Shown: positions 34,235 through 46,102, numbered from the stretch's first letter. The stretch: DNA of 64,000 nt from Dromiciops gliroides (GCF_019393635.1 NC_057866.1:4304223-4368222), one strand, 5' to 3'. The notes: generated from the letters alone by a model not told the origin. A program made the numbers and translations.

Positions 34235-35865
34235 GGGGCATTTTCTACAGCTCAAAATATAACCTTATTTGTGCATGACCAACAAAACAAAGATGAAACA
34301 AAGTTAAGAGGACTGTTTGCAATTTAACTTAGATGTGGATTGAGTTCTCTTCATAAAAGTGCCAACCATACTCTATTTTTAAAAAGAAGTAAATCAGTGG
34401 ATTCAGTTCAAGACATTGGGCAGCATTTCACCTGTTTTATTCAACTATAGTTAAGAACTTGTTTGAAAAATACATTTCCACCTTTTAAATGCATAATATC
34501 ATGATCAGACGAGTTTATATTTCTATGCAAATTTTAAGAGTGTCAAGCAAAACAATGCCATACAATTTTTGGCTACATAACCCTGCCTCACCCCCCCCCC
34601 CAAAAAAAGAGTTTGTATGCCAAATTTTTAAAAACTTCATGGCCTTTCATTCACTTCATCAACTAAGATACACAAAGCAGCTTCTTTCTCTATAATCTAG
34701 CCTCTTCTGTGACTAGAATTCTCTCACTGTTCATTTTGTCCAATACAACTCTGCAATATCCATTGGCTCTGTTTTTACCCTCATTCCTCCTTCTGTATGG
34801 GGCAAATCATCAGGTAAAGAATCCAGGCACTTCTGTACCTTTTCAATAACTCATTCTGGGTACTTTGAAACCCTTCAGCTGTTTCAAGTCGCTACCTTTT
34901 CTGCACCCCTGTCATGACTCTGAGTGTCCCCTTGCTTGGTTAGGTGGGTATTCATTTATAAGATGATGCACTTGGATAAAAGGAAGCTTTAGGTCTTCCA
35001 GCTTTTCCTCTCATTTTATGCTTCCAGGACTCCTAATATCTAGAAGATCTAAAAAGTTAATAAGGATAAACATAGTGAGTTTTAGTAATTCCTTCTTGTG
35101 ATCAAACTACATAGGGTTAAGTCATTCAAAGTCCTGACTTTCCAAAGGGAGGATGATGAGGTCATCACACTGGAACTGATTGCCAAACATATACTGTCCT
35201 TTATTGGAAGTGGAGGGTTAGGAGCTAGATCCTTCAGGATGCTTTCATTTTAATATTCTCTGATGTATTGCATAGGTGGTGGAGGGAGTGCACTCACTCA
35301 TTTGGAAAAATCTGAGTACCTGTCCAATAGCATGCTAATTTGTTTTTCTGCTGCTAACATTGATCTTGGTCTTGAAGAAGTCTTTACTGGATGCTGTTGG
35401 GCTTTGCTGGATGCCACTGGTCTAGGCTTTGCCCACCTTGTCACTATTAGATACTGCCTGACTGCGGCTTTCTCTTCTCCAGATTCCTAAAGGTCTTCTG
35501 TTTCATCCGGGTACTATTTGCAAGTTTCCTTCCCTGTCTTCTTCTGAGAAAGTGGCCTTCTGGTGAGTGTCCATCAATCAGCAATTTGCACTGTTCTTGA
35601 GAGAGTCCAAAGAAGCCTGTCTTAGTTGAGATTCAAGAGCAAGGTGCAGCTAACCTACTCCTCTTTAAGAGAGACAGATTCCTGCCCATTTGGGAACAAG
35701 AGATGTGGACTATGAAGCTGGTCTGCTCTGCTCCCCTCCGAGAGGGATGCCAGACTGAAATCTATCTACATAGCTAGTCTAGGGAAAATGATTTTTAGGT
35801 TTAAGTTGTACTACCTTTTTTGTTTATTTTTGTTGTTTTTGTTGGGGGATATTTTGGTTTGTTTT
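34235..35865. other. Unassigned stretch, possibly holding an old retrocopy
   Basis: No known repeat. The minus strand at about 34690-35520 reads in patches like decayed coding sequence (for example FRNLEKRKPQSGSI near 35500), but frames change often and I recognise no family. Too weak to call a gene. Confidence 0.25.
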
Positions 35866-35867
35866 GT

Positions 35868-36004
35868 TTCGTGGGGCAATGAGGGTTAAGTGACTTACCC
35901 AGGGTCACACAGCTAGTAAGTGTCTAGTGTCTGAGGCTGGATTTGAACTCAGGTCCTCCTGAATCCAGGACCGTGCGCTATCCACTGCGCCACCTACCTG
36001 TCCT
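35868..36004 (-). repeat. Marsupial CORE-SINE, subfamily A
   Basis: Reverse copy, GTGGGGCAATGAGGG to CACCTACCTGTCC. The T/G-rich tail extends left to about 35815. Confidence 0.9.
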
Positions 36005-36254
36005 CCATGGTCACTACCTTTTAATAGGGAATTAATGAACCAAGTGCCATGCAAAGGCACGACTCCCTTCCTCCTGAATGGTAGTAATACAAAGACTATC
36101 CTAAATAGCAAATAGCAAATAGACCCACTTATCCAAGCCAATAGAAATCACTAATCATTGGTATTGTAAAAAATTAGAATTTTTAGAATTGTCAGACAAT
36201 ATATAAAATGCAGATTGAATGAGTGAGTCTCCTGCTGGGAGTAAAATATCTCAC

Positions 36255-36352
36255 AAAGAGACAGACAGACATAGACAGAGACAGGCAGAAAGAAAAGGAA
36301 AGGGGGGAGAGAAGGAGAGGGGGAGAGAGAAGGAGAAGGGGAGGGAGGGAGG

Positions 36353-36436
<84 letters not shown>
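36255..36436 (+). repeat. (GA)n microsatellite
   Basis: Purine-rich run from GACAGACAGA through GGGAGAGAAGG to about 65 bp of pure GA (36369-36435). Confidence 0.97.
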
Positions 36437-36439
<3 letters not shown>

Positions 36440-37025
36440 CTCAAAGTCTTTAAAGTCTTTAGCATCAAGCTGGAAATGAGGGACATCCTGAGGTGCTGGC
36501 TTATCCCCGTGCTTGATTTTCCCAAAGTCTTCTCTCTCCAGGTGCCTTTCTCTGAGAAGACCTTGGGACCACATCCGTCCTTTAACTAAGACAGAAGTCA
36601 GCATAAAAAAGGTCTCTAGCAAACTCTCACTAACTTCATCCTTCACACACACAAACAAGGAGCATGGGATAATCATTCTTTCTGTCAGTAAGAAGAGTCT
36701 TATGTCAATTTGCCAAGCTTCAACCCAGGGTCATATTTATGTCATTGTTTATTATTTAATTAATTAGTAATAGCTATATTTAGGTAACTTTAATATTTAT
36801 TTAATCCTAAATTATTAGGGACTTTGATACATAGGGATATATGAGTAACTACTTGTGGAGAAAGAAGTTTCTCCAGGCAATTAATTACTATAAAATGAAC
36901 TGAGATGAGGGCTATGAACCAACAGATTAATAAGAAAGAAGTTAAAAGTTATTCATTAACTATCCAAATATATACAAGCATTTCCTAACTTTGCCATTGT
37001 ACCTCAGCTATCTCCTCACTCTGAA
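36440..37025. other. Unassigned AT-rich stretch
   Basis: No gene or repeat family recognised. Confidence 0.3.
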
Positions 37026-37029
37026 ATAT

Positions 37030-37325
37030 TGCTCTATTCCTTCCCCTATTGGTGATTTCCTACCAGAACATCCATTTTGAGGAAGCCCCAAGACAGACAT
37101 CCTTCTGTCCTCTCTTAGTTCTGCTTTAAAAACTCTGCACTTTCCCCACCCTGAACACCAACCCCCACACTCTAACCTTTCTGCTCCTTTTTAATGTGTT
37201 GTCATCCCTCATTAGAATGTAAGATCCTGGAAGGCGCCTTGTTTTTCTGCTTGTATTTGTATCCAAATGGTGCTTAGCACAGTGCTGGATATATAATGTG
37301 TTTAATAGATGCTTGATTATTTGAC
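37030..37325 (+). repeat. L2 LINE 3' end
   Basis: AGAATGTAAGATCCTGGAAGG, the GTATTTGTATCC segment and GTGCTTAGCACAGTGCTGG lead to TTAATAGATGCTTGATT, the L2 end. Confidence 0.75.
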
Positions 37326-37544
37326 TTTTATTAAATAATGAGAAAATATTTGTACATACTCCTGGATTAACCTAAAGCTCAACGAAGAGAATAATTGTGA
37401 AAACAAGTCAAGTAGCAGGGTAAGAGTGACTTACAAGGGAAATTGGAAGACCCATGGAATCTTCTTTCATGTATAGATCATTCTTCTAACCTTAGTACAT
37501 TTGAAGAGTGGCTTTCCAGGAATTTTTTGTTTTTGTTTTTTGTT

Positions 37545-37690
37545 TGTTTGTTTTGTGGTGCAGTGAGGGTTGAGTGACTTGCCCAAGGTCACACAGCTAG
37601 TAAGTGTCAAGTATCTGATCCTGGATTTGAACTCAGGTCCCTCTGAATCTAGGGCCAGTGCTTTATACACTACACCACCTAGCTGCCCCC
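37545..37690 (-). repeat. Marsupial CORE-SINE, subfamily A
   Basis: Reverse copy with a (TTTG)n tail. CACCTAGCTGCCCC is at its 5' end. Target repeats CTTTCCAGGAATTTT / CTTTCCAGTAGTTCT flank it. Confidence 0.92.
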
Positions 37691-38159
37691 TTTCCAGTAG
37701 TTCTTGTTGAATAAGCAACTGTCCCCCTCCTTCACCTCCCCTGCCCCAGTTGTAGTCTGTGGCTTAGAAATTGTCAAGCTACTCTTTCATTTATTCAGGC
37801 TCTTATCTACTCTCTTATACTTTAAGAACTAACACACCAATTCTTGCAAATTCTTCCTTATAATAAAAGTTAATATCCAATCTTATAATTAAGGTAACAT
37901 CATTTTTATCGAATTGGCATGGTCCAACCCTGAACAATGAATGTATCTTCACTTGTTTAGTCTCCTTTTATTTCTATGAAGCCTTAAAAAATGTTCTTAT
38001 GCAAAGTGTGTGTGAAAATATAGAAAGAACAATAGTTTGTAGATTTATGTTGTATCTTGCTGCTATTAATTTTTTTAATTACTTTCTGAAGTTTTCAAAA
38101 TGAAGCAGTATTTCATTTGCAAACAGAGATCATTTTACCTCCTCATAGCTATTTCCTAC

Positions 38160-38376
38160 ATTTCTTTTCTTTTCTTTTTCTCTTTCTTTTTCTTCCTTTT
38201 TTCCAACTTTCTTTTCCTTCCTTCCTTCCTTCCTTCCTTCCTTCCTTCCTTCCTTCCTTCCTTCCTTCCTTCCTTCCTTCCTTCCTTCCTTCCTTCCTTC
38301 CTTCCTTCCTTCCTTCCTTCCTTCCTTCCTTCCTTCCTTCCTTCCTCCCTTCCTTCTTTCTTTCCTTTCCTTTCCT
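38160..38376 (+). repeat. (TTCC)n microsatellite array
   Basis: About 132 bp of near-perfect TTCC (38216-38347) inside a pyrimidine tract of more than 200 bp. It is the strand complement of the 28.5-kb GGAA array in composition. The frames over it, on both strands, are pure repeat translations. Confidence 0.97.
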
Positions 38377-38524
38377 TTTTTGGGGGGAATTGCTCTAGCT
38401 ACGATTATATCAAACAATATGTAAAATTATCAAAACAAATAATCATGGAAAGAGTGGACATTGCTTGCTTTATCTCTGATTTTATTCAGAAAACTTCTAA
38501 TGTTTCTTAATTATTAAAACGGTA

Positions 38525-38765
38525 TTCAGTTATTTCAGTATTGTCCAATTCTTTGTGATCACATTTGGGGTTTTCTTGGCAAATATACTAGAGTGGTTTG
38601 CTGTTTCCTTTTCCAGCTCATTTTACAGATGAAGAAATTGAGGCAAACAGGGTTAAGTGACTTGACCAGGTTCACATAGTTAATAAGTGCCTGAGGCTAG
38701 ATTTGAACTCAAGTCTTTCTGACTCTTGGCCTGGTGCTCTATTCAATGTGTCATCTCACTGCCTA
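38525..38765 (-). repeat. RTE-tailed SINE (MAR4 type)
   Basis: Reverse copy: TTGTCCAATTCTTTGTGATC, TTGGGGTTTTCTTGGCAAAT, ATTTTACAGATGAAGAAATTG, body, then CATCTCACTGCC. Confidence 0.82.
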
Positions 38766-38779
38766 TGGTTTTAGAAAGA

Positions 38780-40120
38780 TCATATTATCATATCAAAGAT
38801 AAGTCTTTAATGTTTTAGTAAGAATGAATCTTATGTTTTGCCAAAGGACTTTTCACTGTCTATTGTGTAAAATTACATAGCCTTTATTTTTTGATACTGA
38901 TTTATTATGCTTATTTTTTTTAATATTGAATCATTTCTGCATTCCTAGCACAAACCCAGTATGATGAAGAATTTATGGTGAGTATTTAAAATATACATTC
39001 AGGCACACACATACACATATATTGTTGTAGGCTCTTTGATAATGTTTTAGCTTGTTCTTTTTTTTGTTTGTTTTTGGTGAGGCAATTGGGGTTAAGTGAC
39101 TTGCCCAGGGTCACACAGCTAGTAAGTGTTAAGTGTCTGAGGCCGGATTTGAACTCAGGTCCTCCTGACTCCAGGGCCGGTGCTCTATCCACTGCATCAC
39201 CTATCTGTCCCTAGCTTGTTTTTTTGCATTAATATTTATTAATGACAAAATCAGAGGTAAATCACATAGTCCCTATTAACAGTGATACTTGGTTGTTTTT
39301 CCCCCTTTTCCTTTACCTGTCTGGTTTAGATGTCAAGACTGAATTAGTTTCATAGAAATTAGTATTATAGGAATGAATAAAGGAGACTTCTTTCTCTCAT
39401 TTTGTGAACAGTTTATGGAGCAGAAGCATTAATTGTTCAAATATTTGACAATATCTGCCTGTAAGTCCCCATATTTATGTATATCTTTTTTTTTTAATTA
39501 GGGAATTCATTGTGTAGGCCAATTTCCTCTACCCTTTAATGTATCATGTGTAATCTTCTCCTTCTCTTATTGTGTCTAAAACATTATCCAATGTGATTCT
39601 TACCAAGATTGCTATGTTATTGGTTTCGTTCTAGGCATTTCCAATAGCTATTCTTTTTTTTTTTTTAATTTAGCGTTCTCCATTTTGTCAGTCACCTAGA
39701 GTGGTCATGTTTGTTACTTTTTCACTTTTTTAAAAATTGGGAGTTCACTTACTGTTAATCTTTTTTCTGAGATTAGGCTGCTTAAACGCTCTGTTTGCCA
39801 CTCTGTTCATTTTAGTATTATATATTTTTGTAAATATTCATCCTTTCTGTGTATGTGTTGGGGGGCAGAAAGAGTTTATTGCCTGTGAATTTTATTGTGT
39901 TGTTGTGTTATTGTGTCTTTTCCTTCTGGTTCTGATACTTCTAGGCAATTTTCTTTTATGATTTCTTAAAAGAATGTATTGAGGATTATTGTTTTATCAT
40001 GCTCTTTGGGGAGTCTGGTGATTTTTGTAACATTTCTCCATAACCTGTTTTCCAGATCAGTTGTTTTGAACAGTATTATATTATACATTCTTTTGATTCT
40101 TCTGTCTTTATACTTTATTC
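38780..40120 (-). repeat. L1 LINE, ORF2 part
   Basis: AATATTGAATCATTTCTGCATTCC, CTGGTTTAGATGTCAAGACTG, TTAGTTTCATAGAAATTAG and TTATGGAGCAGAAGCATTAATTG follow L1 RT text on the minus strand. A SINE (39058) interrupts it. The part after 39650 is less certain. Confidence 0.55.
39058..39211 (-). repeat. Marsupial CORE-SINE, subfamily B, inside the L1
   Basis: Reverse copy, T/G tail and GGTGAGGCAATTGGGG to CACCTATCTGTCCC. Target repeats AGCTTGTTCTTTTT / AGCTTGTTTTTTTG flank it. Confidence 0.93.
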
Positions 40121-40264
40121 TAATATTTATTTGGCATCATTAAATGTTTGTGCTATTTCCTCTATTATTTATTATTTTCTTAGTACCAATGCCAAGCAAA
40201 GTTTTCCTAGTTTCTATTCTAGACTATGCATTCCATGCCTCTCTTACTTCATCCTATTATTATT

Positions 40265-40542
40265 GTTATTAATAATATCACACATTTGCTTAGCACTTAA
40301 TGTGTCCCAGGCACTGTGCTAAGTACTTTACAAATATTCTCTCATTTGATCATCACAACAACACTAAGAGTTGGGTATTATTATTATCCCTATTTTACAG
40401 TTGAGAAAACTGGGGCCAACGGCAGTTAAGTATCTTGCCCAAACTCATACAACTAATAAGTGTCAGAGGCTGAATTTGAACTCAGGTCCTCCTGACTCCA
40501 AACCCAGAAATCTATGCACTGTGATGCCCCTTAGCTGCCTCT
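40265..40542 (-). repeat. MIR/Ther1 SINE, nearly full length
   Basis: Reverse copy: CTTAATGTGTCCCAGGCACTG, CATTTGATCATCACAACAACAC, CTATTTTACAGTTGAG, TGAATTTGAACTCAGGTCC, CTTAGCTGCC. Confidence 0.85.
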
Positions 40543-40814
40543 ATCAGGCCTTCTAACTACTCGCAGAGTCCTTGAGGTCATTCCATAGTTTCTTCTGTAG
40601 TTGTTGCATTTGTTCTTTTATGGAGTATTGTCCTGGGATCCTCCTACAATGGTATTTATCTTATTAGGAGTTGTGCTTTGTTTAGTCATTTCCTCAGTAT
40701 TTCCAATGCTTTCCCTTTTCAGCCTTTGAGGGCTTAACTCCTGATCTTCCCATTATTAGAGGATAGAAGAATCCTCTTGAATCACCTTTGATGGGAGACT
40801 TGTTACTAAGAAAC

Positions 40815-40940
40815 AACTCAGAGATACATCATGGCAGAGTGCAGAGAGAGCTGTCCTTGGTGTCAGCTCACACCTCTGACACATAGTGGCTGCATGACCC
40901 TGGGGCAAGTCACAACCTTTGGGGGACCTAGTCTATAAGC
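40815..40940 (+). repeat. MIR-like SINE fragment
   Basis: Core text GGCTGCATGACCCTGGGGCAAG after a weak head. Confidence 0.5.
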
Positions 40941-41034
40941 TGTAAAGAAGGGACCAACCTATATTGGTAGAAGGGGCTCCCTCATTGTGAGTTTGTTATA
41001 TCAATTAAATGAAAGGTTCAAGCCACATCTCTCT

Positions 41035-41115
41035 GTGTGTTTCTGTCTCTGTCTCTCCCCCCATGTATATGCATATATACACATATATACATATATACAC
41101 ATGTATGTATATATA
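41035..41115. repeat. TA/CA-rich low-complexity run
   Basis: CTCTGT units, then alternating ATATACACATATATAC. Confidence 0.8.
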
Positions 41116-41139
41116 ATAAAAACCAACAGCTCAAGTCAC

Positions 41140-41230
41140 TTCCACAAAAATAAACTTTATTAAGTAGCTACTATGTGTAAGACACTGCCTTGGGCACTGG
41201 GCACATAAAGGTAACTACAAACAGTTTCAC
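41140..41230 (-). repeat. L2 3'-end fragment
   Basis: TTATTAAGTAGCTACTATGTG with GACACTGCCTTGGGCACTGG is the reversed L2 end. Confidence 0.55.
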
Positions 41231-41264
41231 CTCTTGAAGATATTACTGTGGGGTATAACATGCA

Positions 41265-41500
41265 TTGTTGTTCTTCAGTTGTGTTGGACTCTATGTGCCC
41301 ATGTGGACATTACCCATAGGATTTTCTTGGCAAAGATACTGGAGTATTTTTCCATTTCCTTCTCTGATGTGTCCCCATTTTATAGATGAGGCTTGCTCAG
41401 GATCACACAGCTAGCAAATGTCTGAGGCTGTATTTGAACTCAGATTTTCCTGACTCCAAGCCAAGTGTTCTATCCACTGTTCACCTAGCTGCCCCCTTTC
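41265..41500 (-). repeat. RTE-tailed SINE (MAR4 type), decayed
   Basis: TGTTGTTCTTCAGTTGTGTTGG, GGATTTTCTTGGCAAAGATAC, CAGGATCACACAGCTAGC and the head CACCTAGCTGCCCCC. Confidence 0.78.
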
Positions 41501-41504
41501 TTTT

Positions 41505-41692
41505 CCCTAACTCCCTCCACCTTCCAGTGCCTTCTTTATCTCGACTTTGCCCTGTATATACATAGTTGCTGGCTCATTGTCTCACATTAGATTGTGAACT
41601 CCTTGAGGGCAGGCCATTTTTGCCTTTCTTTGTTTCCCCAGGCTTCCCATAATGCCTGGCCTATAGCAGGTGCTGGATGCATTCTTGTGGAT
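41505..41692 (+). repeat. L2 LINE 3' end
   Basis: ATTAGATTGTGAACTCCTTGAGG, GCAGGCCATTTTTGCC and CTATAGCAGGTGCTGGATGC are the L2 3' end. Confidence 0.75.
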
Positions 41693-41699
41693 GGGCATG

Positions 41700-42010
41700 A
41701 TGTTGTGGGGCTCTCCGTACAGCTTGCTTTTCTTTTTCAGTGTGATGGGGGTTGAGATCACCCCATGTAGCTCTGCTGTTTTGTCCAAAATGGAACTCAT
41801 CATATTTTCTCCAAACTGTCCCTTCTTCCCGACTTCCCTATTATTGTTAAGGATATGGTGATATGTTCAAACCTGGTTTTTGGAGTGATTGTGTCCTCAT
41901 TTGAATTGTCATCTAGCCATGCTCTTATTCTGTATTTCTGTGTTTGATTTTTTGTATAGAACTTCATACTTGTCCATATGAAATTTCATCTTATTAAAAT
42001 GGATCTACCA
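41700..42010 (-). repeat. L3/CR1 LINE 3' part, decayed
   Basis: GTCCATATGAAATTTCATC and ATCTAGCCATGCTC hint at the reversed L3/CR1 3' part. Weak. Confidence 0.4.
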
Positions 42011-42800
42011 TAAAAAGGATACCACCATCTTCCCAGTCACCCAGGCTTGTAATGGAAGTGTCATCCTGACTTCTTCATTCTCTTTCATGCCCCTCCCCCA
42101 TATCCAATCTACCAAGGTTTTTTCCCTTTGTGACATGTCCCTATAAGCCCCTCCCCCCATCCTCCGACACAATCTCCACCCAGTTGCAGCCCCTCATCAC
42201 CTCATCCCTGGACTACTGTAGTAGCTGCTGGTCGGTCTCCCTGCCACAAATTTCTCCTCACTCCTGTCCGTCCTCCATTTAGCTGTCAAAGTGGGGGCAG
42301 CTAGGTGGTGCAGTGGATAGAGCACTGTCCCTGAAATTGGGAGGATCTGAGCTCAAATGTCACCTCTGACACTTACTAGCTGTGTGACTCTGGGCTAGTT
42401 ACAACCCCAATTGCCTTGAACATCTGAGGTCATCTCCAGTCGTCCTGATATATAGCTTGCCACTAGACCCAGATGGCTCCAGAGGAGAGAGTGAAGCTGG
42501 TGACCTTTTCCAGCTCTCCCTCACTTAAATTCAATTCAGTACAAGTCATGATGTCACCCTGATGTCATGGTCCTCTTGGACAATGAAGAACAACAGCTGT
42601 CAAAGAGATTTTCCCAAAGTACAGGTCTGAACATATCACCATCTTCACTGCCCTGCTCAGCAAATTCTGATGACTCCCTATGACCTTCAGGATCAAACAG
42701 AATATCCTCCAGTGTTCAAAGCTCTTCATAACCTGCTCCTAGACTCCACCTTGTCCCTCTAACATTCTAGCTAATGGGAAAATCACTCTTTCAATACAAG
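42010..42800 (+). repeat. L2 LINE, ORF2 C-terminal part, split by a SINE
   Basis: CACCATCTTCCCAGTCACCC, the part reading like P-L-I-T-S-S-L-D-Y (CCCCTCATCACCTCATCCC, CTGGACTACTG), then after the SINE GTACAGGTCTGAACATATCACC and CTTCAGGATCAAACAGAATA follow the L2 order. Confidence 0.72.
42294..42600 (+). repeat. MAR1 SINE, long form, inside the L2
   Basis: It has the CORE-SINE head and core and the extra 3' unit (GAGGTCATCTCCAGTCGTCC, GTGAAGCTGGTGACC, CACCCTGATGTCATGGTCC) ending GAACAACAG. The target repeat AGCTGTCAAAG flanks both sides. Confidence 0.85.
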
Positions 42801-43147
42801 GAGGACACCTCAAGAGCACCTTCCCAGAACACCGCAAGTTTTACAATAAAAGGATAGAGCAAAAGCCAGTGATCTTCCACTGCCTATCTCAACCTCATAG
42901 CTTCCTTAGGGCTTTTAGTAGAAATCAGTATTTACTGGGATCTTACAGTGAAAATAGCATCCCAGAAACCAAGATGGTGGCACCCTGGGGGATTCATCTC
43001 CTTCTGAAGAGACAGAAGAGACCTGGCCCTTCCATGTCTCCATGCACCCAGTGGGAGGTGGTGCATTAAGTGAATTGGAGAGGGAAGAGAACTCATCCAG
43101 GCCGTGGCAGCAGCAAAAAAAAAATTTTCATTTCAAATTTCATTTCA

Positions 43148-43281
43148 AAATTCCAGATTTAGTAAGAAAAAAACAAACTATATTAATAATTATAGATAAG
43201 ATTTAAATGGCATGTGTATTCATGTGGAAGTCTGAAATGCAGTTTCATTTCAAAATGTTTGCATTCGTTGAACCTCAAAAA
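43148..43281 (+). repeat. 134-bp direct duplication, copy 1
   Basis: From AAATTCCAGATTTAG to GTTGAACCTCAAAAA it matches 45345-45478 at every position except 43218 (A here, T in copy 2). It is not one of the SINE families in this window. Confidence 0.95.
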
Positions 43282-43434
43282 GGAGTTGGGTGGGTGTACT
43301 CTGGGTCCTTTTGTCAGGACCGGTAAAGATGTGAGTAAAGATGATACTTTCTCTTTTTTCTGAGCACCATTAGAAATCCTGAGGGCTCCTGGGAAGGGCG
43401 GGGTGTGTGTGTGGGGTCCCTTCCTCAGCATCCC

Positions 43435-43530
43435 CTTCCCAGGGTTATTGTGAGGAACAAATGAGATAATATTTATAAAGCACTAAGCACAGTGCCTTGC
43501 ACATAGTAGGTGCTTTATAAATGCTCATGC
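43435..43530 (+). repeat. MIR SINE 3' end
   Basis: GGGTTATTGTGAGGAACAAATG, ATAAAGCACTAAGCACAGTG and CATAGTAGGTGCTTTATAAATG. Confidence 0.75.
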
Positions 43531-43534
43531 CCTT

Positions 43535-44160
43535 TCCCTTTCCCCTACCCCTTTCTGGAAAATCCTTTAGCCAGATCTGATTTTTGCAAAATATTTTTTT
43601 TTTGTCATTCTTTCTTCCATTCCTGTAAGTCAGTTTGGGGTGTCTACTGGGCAGTACAGTAGAGAGCTGCCTAGGAATTAGACAGGGCCCCAGCCCAAAG
43701 AAGCTTGAAACTTTTATTCCAAGTACATTGTCAAATATTCAGAGCTTCAAACACCCAGGGTTGTTTTGTTTTATTTTTGCTTTTAAACTAAGAACTTTTT
43801 AGACTTGTTTGTCACCTGGGACAATTATGCAAGCCCAAAGAATTTATCTAGAGCAAATATAACTTGTCCTTGGTATGTTGAAAATACCTCCCAGCATCAA
43901 TCTTTCATGTGTTTCTTCTTCTTTGTCATAAAAGTTATGGATTTCCTGCTGAAGGGAACAGGTTGGACATTTGCAATATGGGAGACTGCACTGAAAGGCA
44001 GCTAGCTAGGCCATATATCATTGAGATACCTCATGCATGAAATGCACACTGTTTGCTACCATATTGTACCCTTTCTTCCAGGCTGCAAATGGGGGAGGGT
44101 GCAACATGAAGTTTTATTTAGGTTGGCCCCATGGACAATCTGGCACACAAATATTTAAGT
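43535..44160. other. Unassigned stretch
   Basis: No gene or repeat family recognised. Confidence 0.3.
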
Positions 44161-44165
44161 GCCTT

Positions 44166-44320
44166 CTTTTTTTTTTTTTTTTTTAGTGAGGCAATTGGGG
44201 TTAAGTGACTTGCCCAGGGTCACACAGCTAGTAAGTGTTAAGTGTCTGAGGCCGGATTTGAACTCAGGTCCTCCTGAATCCAGGGCCGGTGCTCTATCCA
44301 CTACACCACCTAGCTGCCCC
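44166..44320 (-). repeat. Marsupial CORE-SINE, mostly subfamily B
   Basis: Reverse copy with a T-run of about 20. Target repeats TTAAGTGCCTTCTT flank it exactly. GTGAGGCAATTGGGG and CTCTATCC are type B, TGAATCC is type A. Confidence 0.95.
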
Positions 44321-44764
44321 TTAAGTGCCTTCTTAAAGCCATACAGCTTTGGCAGGGTGGGGAGGGGGGGAAGAGGGAGTAACCAACGTAGGATGAATTT
44401 GTTGGATTCTTGTTCATGGTGGGTTCATTCAGCATCTGGGCAAGAAGTCATGGGAATGGTGACATCACAGACTAGGGCTATATAGACAAGGGACTGAGGA
44501 AAAACCATTTGGGCTCCAAAGGGCTTCATGAGGTCTGAAGGAGACTTCAGTCTCTGGGTATCCCAGCTGGGAGGAACTCCTGTGCCCTCTCCTGGGTGCC
44601 CAAAGAGGGTTTGGGGGTTTTTTAAAACCATTTTTAACCTTTCCTTGAGATTAATTTGAAGGACAAATATTCACACCTTTCTCACACTCTTTGCTCAGTC
44701 TCTCTCCCCTCTCTGAGCTATCTCTAGAGGTCTCTATCTTTCTGGGTCCCTGTCCCTGTTTTTG

Positions 44765-44766
44765 TG

Positions 44767-44829
<63 letters not shown>
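44765..44829 (+). repeat. (TC)n microsatellite
   Basis: About 60 bp of pure TC. It is the strand complement of the GA arrays at 36.4, 46.4 and 63.9 kb. Confidence 0.97.
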
Positions 44830-44833
<4 letters not shown>

Positions 44834-45344
44834 GTCTCTCCGCATTGATACTGTTTCTTTGATCTGTAATTTGACCAGATGTCCCAGGGGAGGAAAACCC
44901 CCCTACAAAAGCAAGTGGGCACCTTTTCTCCAACATGTATTCTTAGAGTTTGCTAGTGGTCACAGAGGAGGTGAGTGATCTGCCCAAGGTTCCCACTATC
45001 TGTATGAGTTCCTGAACCCAAAACTAGCTGTCTCTCCACTATGCTGCACTGCTACATGTTTGTATATATATATGTGTGTGCACATAAGCACACTTATTAT
45101 TCACTAGTTTTATACATACAGCCCCTATTGAAAGGTAGCTTACTGTGGTGGGTGGAGCTGGCCCGGAGCCATGATGATGTGGATTCAAATCCTGCCTATG
45201 ACATATACTGGCTGTGTGCATGAGGACAAATACTCTCTGTACTCCCTCCCCATGCCCACCCCCTCACTAAGACTACAAATTACAGAGTGATTGAACATCT
45301 GTGTTGGTAAAGGACATTCCCTATCAGGGCCTTCCTAACCATGG

Positions 45345-45478
45345 AAATTCCAGATTTAGTAAGAAAAAAACAAACTATATTAATAATTATAGATAAGATT
45401 TAAATGGCATGTGTTTTCATGTGGAAGTCTGAAATGCAGTTTCATTTCAAAATGTTTGCATTCGTTGAACCTCAAAAA
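45345..45478 (+). repeat. 134-bp direct duplication, copy 2
   Basis: See copy 1 at 43148. Same strand, offset 2197 bp, one mismatch (45415). It is followed at once by a MIR-like head. Confidence 0.95.
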
Positions 45479-45481
45479 CAA

Positions 45482-45700
45482 GTCAGCTAGGTGGTACGGT
45501 GAATATAGCGCCAGGCCTGGAGTCAGGAATATACAAGTTCAAATTTGGTCTCAGACACTAGCTGCGTGACCCTGGGCAAGTCACTTAACATCTGTCTTTC
45601 TCAGTAATAGCACCTACCTTCCAGGGTTGTTGTGAGGATCAAACAAGATAATATTTGTGGCATGCCTGGCATATAATAGACTCTCTATAAATCCTAGCGA
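45482..45700 (+). repeat. MIR/MAR1-like SINE
   Basis: Forward copy: CAGCTAGGTGGTACGGTGAATA, GCTGCGTGACCCTGGGCAAG, CAGGGTTGTTGTGAGGATC and an end at CTCTCTATAAATCC. Confidence 0.8.
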
Positions 45701-45989
45701 TTATATCATTATTAATTATTATTAAAAGTGAGGCTCCTGGATTCCAGCAATTTTTTCCAGAATTATATGGGAAGTGGGAGCCAAGGTGGGATCTTCCCAC
45801 CTCCCCTGCCAGGCTCTGGGCCTTCGTGATTTTTCCAAACACGGAAGCAGCCTCGGGTGCCAGCAGCCATCTCTCATTCTCTGTGTGACCGTGCCTGAGA
45901 CAAGTCTGTTGGACTTTAACTATCAGATAACTTGGGGATCTGAAGGTTGTTTATATATATTTAACATACACGGTTATATCACTAAATAG

Positions 45990-46102
45990 TAAGCTCCTGT
46001 AGGGCAAGGATTGTTTCACATTTTCCTATGCGCCCCCCCCCCCAATTGAGCACAAGGTACCGGGCACACAGTAGGCTCTTAATAAAGGCTTATAGATTGA
46101 AA
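45990..46102 (+). repeat. L2 LINE 3' end with a C-run
   Basis: AAGCTCCTGTAGGGCAAGG, a run of 12 C at about 46032, then CACAGTAGGCTCTTAATAAAGGC. Confidence 0.65.
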
